DNA of 64,000 bases from Alteromonas mediterranea DE (lineage in GTDB: Bacteria > Pseudomonadota > Gammaproteobacteria > Enterobacterales > Alteromonadaceae), in assembly GCF_000020585.3 (NCBI RefSeq), contig NC_011138.3, positions 2,602,824 through 2,666,823 on the forward strand. Reading direction: 5' to 3'. The translations under genes and the position numbers were made by a program. The notes under the pieces are model-generated. The model saw only the letters and a program-made list of their open reading frames with translations, was not told the DNA's origin and did no database searches. Below are positions 1 through 9,213 of the stretch, piece after piece (positions within the stretch are counted from its first letter, which is position 1; each line of letters opens with the position of its first letter).

Positions 1-534
1 CGCTTCGATACTTTGTGCAATGCCGTTACTTTGCGGAAGGTTACCTGTACCGAATGAGCTCACTACCGTAGCAATCGCGAAAGCAACAGCTAGCCACTTC
101 ATGTTTAGGCGTCGGTCCATATAGTACATGGGCCCACCCGCCATGGTACCATCTTCCGTTTTAACGCGGTACTTGTGCGAAAGGGTCACTTCAACAAATT
201 TCGTTGTCATACCTAAAAAGGCGGTAACCCACATCCAAAATAACGCTGCTGGGCCACCTAAGAAGATAGCAAAGGCCACACCTGAAATATTACCCGTCCC
301 TACGGTGCCAGACAGCGCCGTGGTTAAGGCACGAAAATGCGTGGTATCGCCTGGATCACTTTCTTTATCAAACTTACCGGTAACTACTTGCCAGGCGTGT
401 TTGAAGAAACGAATTTGCGGAAACTTGAGATAAACTGTGAAGAAAAGACCTACACCTAACAGCACATAAGGGAACCAGAACGCCCCCCCTAAGAAACCAT
501 CGAGCATAGTTAGAAAACCATATAACCCTTCCAA
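1..534 (-). CDS. Na+/alanine (AGCS family) symporter, N-terminal part
   Basis: N-terminal 178 residues of an inner-membrane sodium:amino-acid symporter of the alanine/glycine:cation symporter family; the rest lies left of the window. Seen: hydrophobic segment near residues 17-33, the family signature around [19 protein letters not shown], then [13 protein letters not shown] and [11 protein letters not shown] chose the TTG at 534 because AAAGGGG lies about 6 nt upstream; the in-frame ATG at 507 has no well-placed Shine-Dalgarno. Substrate (alanine, glycine or glutamine) cannot be told from this part. Confidence 0.9.
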   Translation of the reverse strand, partial: MEGLYGFLTMLDGFLGGAFWFPYVLLGVGLFFTVYLKFPQIRFFKHAWQVVTGKFDKESDPGDTTHFRALTTALSGTVGTGNISGVAFAIFLGGPAALFWMWVTAFLGMTTKFVEVTLSHKYRVKTEDGTMAGGPMYYMDRRLNMKWLAVAFAIATVVSSFGTGNLPQSNGIAQSIEA

Positions 535-587
535 GGTAATTCCCCTTTTTTATTATGTTTAATTATTTTTTGTCTTATTTTAATAAT

Positions 588-617
588 TAAAAGGCCTCTT
601 TTTGTCGAGGCCTTTTT
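588..617 (-). terminator. Rho-independent terminator after the M14 peptidase gene
   Basis: Inverted repeat AAAAGGCCTC / GAGGCCTTTT with a 7-8 nt loop. It lies about 30 nt past the stop of the leftward carboxypeptidase gene and can form a hairpin with a U tract on the minus strand. Confidence 0.8.
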
Positions 618-646
618 ACGGAAGCTTTCACTTCCTGATTCCTATT

Positions 647-1786
647 TTACTGTTTAGCTGCTTTCAGTTTTTTCACAACAGCATTAACACCAATAAGTAA
701 ATCTTCGCCTAACTGACGACTGCGCTGTACTGACCAGCCATAAATATCGTCAGGCACATCTGCGTTATCTTTAAACGGCATTTCAACCGTGTAGGCCATG
801 CACTTAAACTTCTCACCCACCGCGTTCGATGCAACGGTAAGGTTAGCTTTGCCTGGCTCGTCTTTATCGTAACCAAATTCATCCTGGAACTCAGGCGTTG
901 CGTTTAACAGTGCATCTTTAAACGTGTTTTCAAGCATTTTTATGTTGTCGGTGTAGCTAGGGTTACCTTCAGTTCCTGCCACAAAGTTGTACGGCAATGC
1001 CTCATCACCGTGCAAATCAAGATACATATCTACACCAATTTCACTCATTGCATTGAGAACGTAAAGCACTTCAGGGCTTTTTTCCACCGATGGTGTCGCC
1101 CATTCACGGTTAAGATTGGTACCTACAGCGTTAGTACGTAAATGGCCTCGGGCATTCCCATCTGGGTTCATATTTGGTACTACGTAAAACACGGCATTAT
1201 CAAGCAACTGTCGCGCCAAACCATCTTGCTCGTCGAGCAAGCGATATATAATACCTTCAGCACACCACTCGGCCATGGTTTCACCTGGGTGTTGACGGGC
1301 CGTTATCCACACTTTTTTCTTTTCTGGCGTTTCTTCACCGATAACAAGTAAAGACATATCGCGGCCGTCTAGGGTAAGGCCTAAAAACTTATGCTCACAC
1401 AATAAAGACATTTGCGCATCGTGAACAAGGTCTAAATGGCGTTCGTAGCTATAGGGAATGAAATAAGCAAAATACACGCTGGGTTGTTCAAGCGTTAACG
1501 AAAATGACAAATTATCACCGTCGAATTCACTTGGAATTCTAAACCACGTTTGGCGGTCGTAAGACGCTAAAACCTTATATCCCTTCCAACCTTCGGGATA
1601 CGCTGATTTTGCTAGGTTACCAATGGTCATTGTGTGCGTTACAAACGTTTCGCCCACTAGACGAAAATGGAACCACTGCGCAAATTCAGATTGATTGTCG
1701 TTGGGAATGGTTAGACGGATATCATCTGGTGATTGTGCGCTAACTACTTCAATGTTACCGCTGTCGAATTGACTGGAAATATGCAT
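647..1786 (-). CDS. M14 family zinc carboxypeptidase (cytosolic carboxypeptidase-like)
   Basis: Zinc metallocarboxypeptidase of family M14, the branch with an N-terminal beta-sandwich domain (about residues 1-125) before the catalytic domain. Seen: HPGE (zinc ligands H166 and E169), the substrate-binding run around NLNREW (225-230), DLHGDE with third ligand H259, and catalytic glutamate E335 in YTVEMPF. No signal peptide, so probably cytoplasmic. At 379 residues it is normal length for bacterial members. The bacterial substrate is usually unknown; eukaryotic relatives trim C-terminal glutamates. Transcribed alone, with terminators on both sides. Confidence 0.88.
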   Translation of the reverse strand: MHISSQFDSGNIEVVSAQSPDDIRLTIPNDNQSEFAQWFHFRLVGETFVTHTMTIGNLAKSAYPEGWKGYKVLASYDRQTWFRIPSEFDGDNLSFSLTLEQPSVYFAYFIPYSYERHLDLVHDAQMSLLCEHKFLGLTLDGRDMSLLVIGEETPEKKKVWITARQHPGETMAEWCAEGIIYRLLDEQDGLARQLLDNAVFYVVPNMNPDGNARGHLRTNAVGTNLNREWATPSVEKSPEVLYVLNAMSEIGVDMYLDLHGDEALPYNFVAGTEGNPSYTDNIKMLENTFKDALLNATPEFQDEFGYDKDEPGKANLTVASNAVGEKFKCMAYTVEMPFKDNADVPDDIYGWSVQRSRQLGEDLLIGVNAVVKKLKAAKQ

Positions 1787-1898
1787 AGACTGTCGTTTTC
1801 CTCATTATTTGAGCGCTAATTTAGCATAGACGTAAACAAAAATTCCACGCACTCGACGGGTTTTGTACTGACCAAAGTATCCAAAATGTTTACACCAT

Positions 1899-1928
1899 TA
1901 AAAAACCGACCACTTGGGTCGGTTTTTT
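1899..1928 (-). terminator. Rho-independent terminator after the long GAPDH gene
   Basis: Strong hairpin, AAAACCGACC / GGTCGGTTTT with loop ACTTG, flanked by A and T runs so it could act in both directions. It lies about 65 nt past the stop of the leftward gene and separates it from the M14 peptidase promoter. Confidence 0.85.
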
Positions 1929-1992
1929 TATACAATTTAACGCTTAACCGTTATCGCTTTCGCTTTCGTTTTCGCTTGTTAATAGCTTGCCT

Positions 1993-3438
1993 TCATAAAG
2001 GCAGCGTTGGGAAGCTCAATCCTGCCATATCGCGCACCACGCGCAATACTTGACAGCTGTAACCAAACTCATTGTCGTACCACACATACAGTGTCAGCCG
2101 GCTATCAGCGGCAATAGTCGCTTGCGAGTCAACGACTGAGGCGGCACGTGAGCCCACTAAATCAGTCGATACGATTTCTTTACTCGCTGTGTAATCAATT
2201 TGATGCTGCAATTTAGAAAACAGTGCCGTATCACGCAAGAATTCATTTACGGCAATACGATCTACCGACGTCTTAAGGTTCAAGTTTAAAATGGCTAACG
2301 ATACGTTAGGGGTTGGTACGCGAATAGCGTTGCCCGTTAGCTTGCCATCAAGCTTTGGATACGCTTTCGCCACGGCTTTAGCCGCACCTGTTTCGGTAAT
2401 TACCATGTTCAGCGGCGCGCTTCGCCCGCGACGGTCGCCTTTGTGATAATTATCGATAAGGTTTTGGTCGTTAGTGTAAGAGTGAACCGTTTCAACGTGA
2501 CCATTTTCAATACCATATTCTTCATCTAGCGCTTTAAGTACCGGCGTAATCGCGTTAGTGGTACAGCTAGCCGCAGAAACGATAGTATCTTCTGGCGTTA
2601 CTTCTTCATCGTTAACACCGTGAACGATGTTTTTGATGTCGCCTTTACCCGGTGCAGTAAGGATGGCTTTAGCCGCGCCTTTCGCTTTAAGGTGAAGCCC
2701 TAGGCCGTCGCGGTCACGCCAGATACCTGTATTATCGACGACAATGGCGTTGTCGATACCGTACTGGGTGTAATCAACCTCATCAGGGCTGTTAGCGTAA
2801 ATCACTTGTATGTAAGAGCCGTTAGCTTTAAGCGCGTTGCGCTCGTGGTCAATCGTAATACTGCCGTTAAATGGCCCGTGAACTGAATCGCGGCGAAGCA
2901 AGCTTGCGCGTTTTTCTAAATCACCTTCACGGCCTCCACGCACTACAATAGCGCGTAAACGAAGCTTGTTGTTTTTTCCCTGACGTTCAATCAGTAAGCG
3001 AGCGAGTAAGCGACCTATACGGCCAAAACCATAAAGTACAACGTCTTGCGGTTTCTGGTCGTCCGCTTTGCCTGCAACGTCGTTTAGTTTTTCATTGAGG
3101 TAGGCCGTAAGGTCGCTGTTGTCAACCGCAGAACCGTAATGGAAATCGAAAGCAAGTTTGCCGATATCAATTTGAGCAGGCGCCAATTGCATAGCGCTCA
3201 ACGCTTCCAAAATTGGATAGCTTTCACGTAGGCGTAATTTGATCCCTTCATGCAAACGCACTTTGCGGTGCGCTTTGATAATATCAATCGCGCTGGCATT
3301 GAGTAGCGAGCGTCCATAAACTGAAATTTCAACTGCCTTATTGCGATATAGCTTGCCAATAAGGGGCAACATCATTTCTGCGTATTCCTGACGCTCTTGC
3401 CAGCTGCCTTGTAACTCCTGCTCAAACTGTTGATTCAT
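1993..3438 (-). CDS. Glyceraldehyde-3-phosphate dehydrogenase, long form
   Basis: NAD(P)-dependent GAPDH paralogue of 481 residues, against about 331 for the classical GapA encoded at 14004. The extra ~130 residues form an N-terminal helical extension. Seen: Rossmann motif GFGRIGR (137-143), catalytic SCTTN with C292, and H319 in VETVHSYTNDQ. The C-terminal half has the standard family motifs (NMVITETGAAKAV, WYDNEFGYS). A long-form family of this type is found in many marine gammaproteobacteria beside the glycolytic enzyme; cofactor preference and direction (glycolytic or gluconeogenic) are not shown by sequence. Single-gene unit with AAGG 8-11 nt before the ATG. Confidence 0.9.
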   Translation of the reverse strand: MNQQFEQELQGSWQERQEYAEMMLPLIGKLYRNKAVEISVYGRSLLNASAIDIIKAHRKVRLHEGIKLRLRESYPILEALSAMQLAPAQIDIGKLAFDFHYGSAVDNSDLTAYLNEKLNDVAGKADDQKPQDVVLYGFGRIGRLLARLLIERQGKNNKLRLRAIVVRGGREGDLEKRASLLRRDSVHGPFNGSITIDHERNALKANGSYIQVIYANSPDEVDYTQYGIDNAIVVDNTGIWRDRDGLGLHLKAKGAAKAILTAPGKGDIKNIVHGVNDEEVTPEDTIVSAASCTTNAITPVLKALDEEYGIENGHVETVHSYTNDQNLIDNYHKGDRRGRSAPLNMVITETGAAKAVAKAYPKLDGKLTGNAIRVPTPNVSLAILNLNLKTSVDRIAVNEFLRDTALFSKLQHQIDYTASKEIVSTDLVGSRAASVVDSQATIAADSRLTLYVWYDNEFGYSCQVLRVVRDMAGLSFPTLPL

Positions 3439-3655
3439 GCTTCTGCCTTCATCGATATTAAATTAACGGTGTTGTCGTTGTTTATAGCTTTGTCCACCAT
3501 TGATAGTGGGCTACGGCCTATAACAAATCCTAAGTACGCGTCAGTTTTTTATTATTTTTAGGGTACACTAGGTGAGTTTTCGTCTGACGGTGACGAGCAG
3601 TATCTTAAATAAACAAGCAAGGAAGACCAAATTGTTGATAAGTTTCAAAACCACC

Positions 3656-4516
3656 ATGAAAACTCACACCACGAAGAATTTATTTAGTAAGTTTCCAACA
3701 AAAAAGCGCTTATCAGCGATGGGTTTAATATCGGCCGTTGCCCTTAGTGGCTGTGGCGATCTTTTCGAGCCAACGATCAGTGAGATATGTGAATCGCACA
3801 GTGAATTATGCCTAGACCTGAGTTTAGATGCCCGCTGCCGGGCCGAACGCGCTGAAATAATACGCATACGGTATTACAGTCAAGACCCTGAAAATGATGC
3901 GTATAAGTACCCGCTTCTATTAAACTTCGAAGAATACCTAACTTGTGTGGAAGAAGTGCAGCACATTGAACATGTAAAGCGCAAAGGAAAAGAAGCGACC
4001 CGGCTTAAAGGCGTGATCACGGCTCAAAGAGAGATTAAGCGACTAAGCAGAGAAACCAAAAACTCCTTAGACCCCTACCTGTCGTACTACCACTGGACTC
4101 GCTTCAATGACAAGGCGGCATTTCATCGCTTTGAACGCTACGCGGCAAGTAATCGGGTTACTGATCCTGCACTACTGGTATCCCTAGCGTCTGTCCAAAT
4201 AAAGACTGACCTACCGCGCACTGTAGAAACGCTGTATCGGGCATTGAGTTTGTATACAGATAGCGACGATATCGATGTCAGCATTTTTTATTCACTTGCC
4301 TCAATTGGAATGGACTTAGATAACTATCGACTTGCGTATGTTTGGTACGGCGTTGCCGAAAACTTCGATGAGAGGCTTGATGCAACACAGCGATTACAGC
4401 TAGGGGAGAAATACCACCTTCCCACAGAAATCCTAAATAATATCGTTGATGAGATAACCAACCATTTAGAAAGCGCGACCTTTAATGCAGAAACGCTGAA
4501 ATTACAAAAGCTCTAG
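3656..4516 (+). CDS. DUF2989 family lipoprotein
   Basis: Predicted lipoprotein with basic n-region (TKKRLSAM), hydrophobic h-region and lipobox ALSGC. The following stretch with conserved cysteines (SEICESHSELCLDLSLDARC) and the helical C-terminal part fit DUF2989, a gammaproteobacterial lipoprotein family of unknown function. The helix-rich second half looks TPR-like (LASVQIKTDLPRTVETLYRAL). Start is uncertain: ATG 3656 gives a normal signal peptide, but TTG 3632 is better placed behind AAGGAAG (6 nt), and a GTG at 3572 is also open. Function not inferred. Confidence 0.72.
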   Translation: MKTHTTKNLFSKFPTKKRLSAMGLISAVALSGCGDLFEPTISEICESHSELCLDLSLDARCRAERAEIIRIRYYSQDPENDAYKYPLLLNFEEYLTCVEEVQHIEHVKRKGKEATRLKGVITAQREIKRLSRETKNSLDPYLSYYHWTRFNDKAAFHRFERYAASNRVTDPALLVSLASVQIKTDLPRTVETLYRALSLYTDSDDIDVSIFYSLASIGMDLDNYRLAYVWYGVAENFDERLDATQRLQLGEKYHLPTEILNNIVDEITNHLESATFNAETLKLQKL

Positions 4517-4556
4517 TATTTTGAAATTAACTTTCATGATTTTAATGCTAAATAAT

Positions 4557-4588
4557 TAAAAAAACCGCCGTTTATGGGCGGTTTTTTT
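4557..4588. terminator. Bidirectional terminator between the lipoprotein gene and msrB
   Basis: Hairpin AAAACCGCC / GGCGGTTTT with loop GTTTATG, between convergent genes, with A and T runs on both sides. Confidence 0.85.
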
Positions 4589-4678
4589 ACAAATTCAAAA
4601 CAGGCGACACCAACAAGGTTATAATTTGACCAGATGTTTACCTTTAGTTGTTTCTCGCGAAGGCGCCCAAAAGCTTAT

Positions 4679-5107
4679 TCACCCTTTAACCTCAACGTTA
4701 TCTTCCCCTTTAAACGTCATAGATAGAGAGTTTACGCAATAGCGTTGCCCTGTAGGTGCTGGGCCATCAGGGAAAACATGGCCGAGGTGCGAGCCACATT
4801 GCTTACAGAAAATCTCAACACGACGCATACCGTGAGACACATCTTCTCTATAATCTACATTTCCATCATCAAGCTGTTTATAGAAAGAAGGCCATCCACA
4901 GCCTGCATCAAACTTCGTATCTGAGGGAAACAGCGGGGCTTCACAGCACTTGCATACATACAGCCCATCTCGCTGTTCATCAAGCAATACACCGGTAAAC
5001 GGACGTTCAGTTCCCGCTTCGCGGCATACATAGTACTCCTGTTCGCTTAATTCAACTTTCCAATCTTTTTCAGCAATGGATTCGTCTTGTTTTTTATCTG
5101 TCGACAT
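4679..5107 (-). CDS. msrB: Peptide-methionine (R)-S-oxide reductase MsrB
   Basis: Reduces methionine-R-sulfoxide in proteins using thioredoxin. At 142 residues it is a free-standing MsrB. Seen: zinc-site pairs C52/C55 and C101/C104, the FDAGCGWPSF motif (66-75), and the catalytic Cys C124 in RYCVNSLSM. AGAGG is correctly placed before the ATG. No signal peptide, so cytoplasmic. Single-gene unit between two terminators. Confidence 0.95.
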   Translation of the reverse strand: MSTDKKQDESIAEKDWKVELSEQEYYVCREAGTERPFTGVLLDEQRDGLYVCKCCEAPLFPSDTKFDAGCGWPSFYKQLDDGNVDYREDVSHGMRRVEIFCKQCGSHLGHVFPDGPAPTGQRYCVNSLSMTFKGEDNVEVKG

Positions 5108-5125
5108 AACTTACCTCTTATCATT

Positions 5126-5160
5126 AAAAAAGGTGTATTTGAGACCAAATACACCTTTTT
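5126..5160 (-). terminator. Terminator after gnd
   Basis: Long perfect hairpin: AAAAAGGTGTATTTG and its complement around loop AGAC. It lies about 65 nt past the gnd stop and just upstream of msrB. Confidence 0.85.
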
Positions 5161-5223
5161 CCAACTTTCGCATATTGGCTAGGCTTTAGTGACCCTAGCG
5201 CTGATTGCAATAATCGTCAGCCG

Positions 5224-6777
5224 TTATCTTTTGATAGCGGTTTGAGGCCGCGCAGGATCACTCCACTCAATGTGATATTTTTTGCCTGCTGGCTTATCGA
5301 CACGTTGATAGGTGTGAGCACCAAAATAATCGCGTTGACCTTGCAATAAATTTGCAGGTAATACCGCAGTGCGGTACGAATCGTAATAGCTCAATGCAGA
5401 CATCATCGCTGGGCATGGCACTCCTGCCAGCGTGGCTTGCGCGATAGACTCGCGCCAGTCTGATTGGTATTGCGTAATTTGCTCGGCAAAGAAGGGGTCC
5501 ATTAGCAAGTTTGCAAGGTCTTCATTGTTTTCATAGGCCTTGGAAATTGATTGCAAGAACACCGCACGGATAATACAGCCAGCACGCCAAATTTTAGCAA
5601 TTTCGCCAAACTCTAACGTCCAACCATGTTCTTTGCCCGCCATCGCCATTAGCTGGAAGCCTTGCGCGTAAGCACATATTTTAGAACAATAAAGCGCTTG
5701 TTCTAGCTTGTCGATGATAGCGGTTTTTTGCTCGTCGCTAAACGTGGGGGTATCTGGGCCCGCGAGTACTTTACTAGCGGCAACGCGCTCGTCTTTCAAA
5801 CTTGAAATACTGCGAGCGAACACTGCTGATGTAATGGTTTGTGCAGGGCTACCTACTTGTAAAGCGCTCACTGCTGTCCATAGCCCTGTGCCTTTCTGCC
5901 CTGCTCTGTCTAAGATAACATCAACAAGGGGCACATGGGTTTCAGGGTCCATCTGCTCTAGTACTTCTGCACTAATTTCCATCAGATAGCTATTTAGCTT
6001 ACCTTCATTCCATTTGCGAAATACGTCGGCAATGTCGGCAGGTTTCATATTCAGGGCTTCACGCATCACGTGATACGTTTCACAGATCAGCTGCATATCG
6101 GCGTATTCAATACCGTTATGCACCATTTTCACATAGTGCCCAGCACCAACTGGCCCGATATACGTTGCACACGGCTCACCTTCTACCACAGGTTGGCCAG
6201 GTATATGACTTTCTAAAGGCTTACCTGTTTCAGGATCAACTTTTGCAGCAATGGCGGTAAGCACAGGTTCAATACGCGTCCAAGCATACGGGTTACCCGA
6301 CGGCATTAAAGAGGGTCCGAATCGCGCGCCGACTTCGCCACCTGAAACCGCAGTAGAGAAGAAAATGAATTTGCCTTTGTATTGCTCTTCACGCGCGACC
6401 GAGTCGGTCCATAAGCTATTACCCGTGTCTACAACGATATCATCAGCGTGAATACCGGCATCGATAAGATGATTACACACGTGGTCAACGGGGGCGCCTG
6501 CTGGCACAGAGATAATGATTAGATGCGGGGCTTTTAACTTGCTCAAAAGCTCGGTGTAAGAACTGCAGCCTTCCACTCGAGGCTCAGTATTTTCAGCTCT
6601 TTCGCTTGCGTCTTTAGCCAGAATAGACTCAACTTTATTTTGATCTAAATCGAAACACGCGACACGATAGCCATGGTCTACTAGGTTCATGGTCAGGTTA
6701 CTTCCCATTACCCCCAAACCGATAAAACCAATATCACACGACTTGTCGTCGTGGGAATTACCACCTTTATTTTGCAT
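5224..6777 (-). CDS. gnd: 6-phosphogluconate dehydrogenase (decarboxylating)
   Basis: Oxidative decarboxylation of 6-phosphogluconate to ribulose-5-phosphate with NADP+. Seen: N-terminal Rossmann motif GFIGLGVMGSNL, SGGEVGARFGPSLMPSG substrate loop, catalytic region GAGHYVKMVHNGIEYADMQ, and the all-helical C-terminal domain. The protein is about 50 residues longer than the E. coli enzyme, partly from an insert before the KMVHNGIEY motif (DPETGKPLESHIPGQPVVEG). I prefer ATG 6777 (GAGGG 7 nt upstream); an ATG at 6810 would add 11 residues and also has a possible AGGTGG. Shares 6-phosphogluconate with the Edd branch encoded at 17.8 kb. Confidence 0.93.
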   Translation of the reverse strand: MQNKGGNSHDDKSCDIGFIGLGVMGSNLTMNLVDHGYRVACFDLDQNKVESILAKDASERAENTEPRVEGCSSYTELLSKLKAPHLIIISVPAGAPVDHVCNHLIDAGIHADDIVVDTGNSLWTDSVAREEQYKGKFIFFSTAVSGGEVGARFGPSLMPSGNPYAWTRIEPVLTAIAAKVDPETGKPLESHIPGQPVVEGEPCATYIGPVGAGHYVKMVHNGIEYADMQLICETYHVMREALNMKPADIADVFRKWNEGKLNSYLMEISAEVLEQMDPETHVPLVDVILDRAGQKGTGLWTAVSALQVGSPAQTITSAVFARSISSLKDERVAASKVLAGPDTPTFSDEQKTAIIDKLEQALYCSKICAYAQGFQLMAMAGKEHGWTLEFGEIAKIWRAGCIIRAVFLQSISKAYENNEDLANLLMDPFFAEQITQYQSDWRESIAQATLAGVPCPAMMSALSYYDSYRTAVLPANLLQGQRDYFGAHTYQRVDKPAGKKYHIEWSDPARPQTAIKR

Positions 6778-7096
6778 AGGAACACCCTCACATTTCAGAT
6801 GGCTGCGCATGATACCACCTGAAAGAATAAAGAACAGTCAAACCTAATAATTTAGTGCGCACTGGTGTAAATGCCACCAACGGTAAAGGTAATCAGGTTG
6901 AGCAGGCGAATTAAGCTTTATTTACACAACCTATTTCGCGCTTTTGAATCACGCCTGTACAAAAATAATACAAAGGTAAAGAGTGGGCTACAAAAATTTC
7001 ATAGCGCCCTTTAAACCTCTCGTTTAGCGCCCGATTCACCTGCGTTATTATAAAACATACATTCAGTGACGCTGACTACGTTTGTAAAACAGTCTC
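6778..7096. other. Intergenic region, glgX end to gnd start
   Basis: No gene seen. It should hold the gnd promoter and the end of the glycogen operon. TAGCGCCC occurs twice as a direct repeat near 7001 and 7025, but I find no convincing intrinsic terminator for glgX. Confidence 0.4.
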
Positions 7097-9184
7097 TCAA
7101 CCGGAAAAATGCGCAAAGCTAAATAACGTGAGCGATTTGCTTGCTTGTAAAAACACCTTTTGTATACAAATTGAAGGTTGTTCTTCAAGAGAGTTATAGC
7201 GCGTATCAAGATGCATCGTCCACCCCCCTTTAGGAAGCACGGAAGGCAAGTGAAACCGCACGTCGTTTTCACTGGCATTTACGCATAAAAACCAGTGTTC
7301 TGGTTTTTGGTCGCCCACGATACAACCTTTAATTTCAACGCCAAACGCTTTGTTGTGATGCACATTCCAGTCTTCAGATGCTTTATCAGAACCATCCGGC
7401 TTATACCAATTGATTTCCTTCACGTTTCGAGACAGTGTGAATGCATCATCATGAAGCTTTAACTCACTTAACAAGGTAGACGACTGACGCAACCGAATAG
7501 CGTATTGGCAGAAGCGCAGAAAGTCTTGTTTACGCTTATTCATCTCCCAGTTTAACCAGCTAATAGGGTTATCTTGGCAGTACGCATTATTATTGCCGTT
7601 TTGAGTGCGACTTAGCTCATCTCCCCCAAGAATGTGAGGTGTACCCTGAGAAAATATTAGCGTAGCAAAAAGGTTTCGCTTTTGACGTTCGCGCATGTCG
7701 ATAATCGATTCGTCGTTGGTTTCGCCTTCAACGCCATAGTTTGCCGAGAGGTTATGGCCGTGGCCATCTCTGTTGTCTTCTAAGTTATCGAGATTATGAC
7801 GTTCGGCATAAGTCACCATATCGTGTAGCGTAAAACCATCGTGGTAGGTTACGTTATTTACCGAGGTACTAATATGTCGATGGCCTTTGTGGAATATATC
7901 TCTGGAGCCCATCAGCCGGGTAGCAAAGTCTGCCGTTACACCGTCATCGCCGCGCCAAAAGGCGCGAACCGTGTCGCGGTACTTATCGTTCACTTCTAGC
8001 CACGGAGAAGGAAAATTACCCACTTGATAACCACCTGGGCCAATGTCCCACGGCTCAGCAAGTAAAACCTTATCTCGCAACACTGGATCGCTACTTATTG
8101 CGCGTAGCAGTCCTGACTTTTTATTGTACTCCTGCGGCTCTCGGCCCAAGCATACGGCTAAATCAAACCTAAAGCCATCAACCCCAATGACCGTAACCCA
8201 ATGGCGCATCGCATCGAGAATAAGGCCCATCATGAAAGGTTGCGCGGTGTTCACCGTATTGCCACAGCCTGAATGGTTGGAATACACCAGTTCTCCGGTT
8301 TTAGTCTGCTCAAGTAAATACGCTTGATACGGGCAAAACCCTTTATACGATAAAATAGGGCCGCCATTGCCTGCCTCTGCCGTGTGGTTAAATACCACAT
8401 CGACGATGACTTCAAGCCCCGCGCTGTGATAAGCATCAACCATCTCCTTTAACTCGACCAGGGCATCTGACACACCATAGCGAGGTTCAGGCGCGAAAAA
8501 GTTTACCGGATTATAACCCCAGTAATTCGTTAATCCCTTATCGGTGATGAAGGGTTCTGGCATAAATGAACACAGCGGCATAAATTGTACTGTTGTGATA
8601 CCCAGCGCTTTAAGGTGTTTAATAACGCTTGAATGCGCCGCCCCGATAAACTTCCCCCTGTGCTCTTTAGGAACACCGGGGTGAAGCTTGGTAAGCCCTT
8701 TAACGTGAGCCTCATACACAACCCGTTTGTGTTTAGGGATGACTGGTGCACTGGCGTGACTGATAGCGTAATCACTGTCGTCGATGACAATACACTTGGG
8801 GGTCATAAATTGAGAGTCATGCTTGTATCGTCGCGCGTCCCACTTTATTGCACGGCTTATTTTTTTCGCATAGGGGTCTATCAGCAATTTGTCTGTAGGT
8901 ACTGAGTGCAAACCAGCTTCATTGCGCTCAACCCGGTAACCATAGTACTGCCCGGCGCTTACGCCAGTAAACAGGCCATGCCACACATCGCCTGTTTTTT
9001 CGGGTAACGGGAACTCATCTAGCGCTTCTTCTGTATCACTATTAAAGAAGCACAACACCACCGCTTTTGCATCGGGGGCATAAACAGCAAAATTACAGCC
9101 TTCTTGTGTAATTGTGGCGCCAAGAGGGAACGCTTTTCCCATTCCACTTTGTTTAATTGGCGCAGCGTTTTGTATCTCTTTCAC
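7097..9184 (-). CDS. glgX: Glycogen debranching enzyme GlgX (GH13)
   Basis: Hydrolyses alpha-1,6 branch points of phosphorylase-limit glycogen. Layout: N-terminal CBM48 (about residues 16-110), GH13 barrel, C-terminal beta domain. Seen: VDVVFNHTAEAG, catalytic nucleophile D341 in GFRFDLAV, acid/base E377 in LLAEPWDIG, and D449 in NVTYHDGFTLHDMVTY. The 695-residue length is normal for GlgX. Last gene of malQ-glgB-glgX with a 29-nt gap from glgB, so almost certainly co-transcribed. The phosphorylase and synthase genes are not in the window. Confidence 0.94.
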   Translation of the reverse strand: MKEIQNAAPIKQSGMGKAFPLGATITQEGCNFAVYAPDAKAVVLCFFNSDTEEALDEFPLPEKTGDVWHGLFTGVSAGQYYGYRVERNEAGLHSVPTDKLLIDPYAKKISRAIKWDARRYKHDSQFMTPKCIVIDDSDYAISHASAPVIPKHKRVVYEAHVKGLTKLHPGVPKEHRGKFIGAAHSSVIKHLKALGITTVQFMPLCSFMPEPFITDKGLTNYWGYNPVNFFAPEPRYGVSDALVELKEMVDAYHSAGLEVIVDVVFNHTAEAGNGGPILSYKGFCPYQAYLLEQTKTGELVYSNHSGCGNTVNTAQPFMMGLILDAMRHWVTVIGVDGFRFDLAVCLGREPQEYNKKSGLLRAISSDPVLRDKVLLAEPWDIGPGGYQVGNFPSPWLEVNDKYRDTVRAFWRGDDGVTADFATRLMGSRDIFHKGHRHISTSVNNVTYHDGFTLHDMVTYAERHNLDNLEDNRDGHGHNLSANYGVEGETNDESIIDMRERQKRNLFATLIFSQGTPHILGGDELSRTQNGNNNAYCQDNPISWLNWEMNKRKQDFLRFCQYAIRLRQSSTLLSELKLHDDAFTLSRNVKEINWYKPDGSDKASEDWNVHHNKAFGVEIKGCIVGDQKPEHWFLCVNASENDVRFHLPSVLPKGGWTMHLDTRYNSLEEQPSICIQKVFLQASKSLTLFSFAHFSG

Positions 9185-9213
9185 AGCGTTCTCGACTTAT
9201 TATTTAGCTAAGC

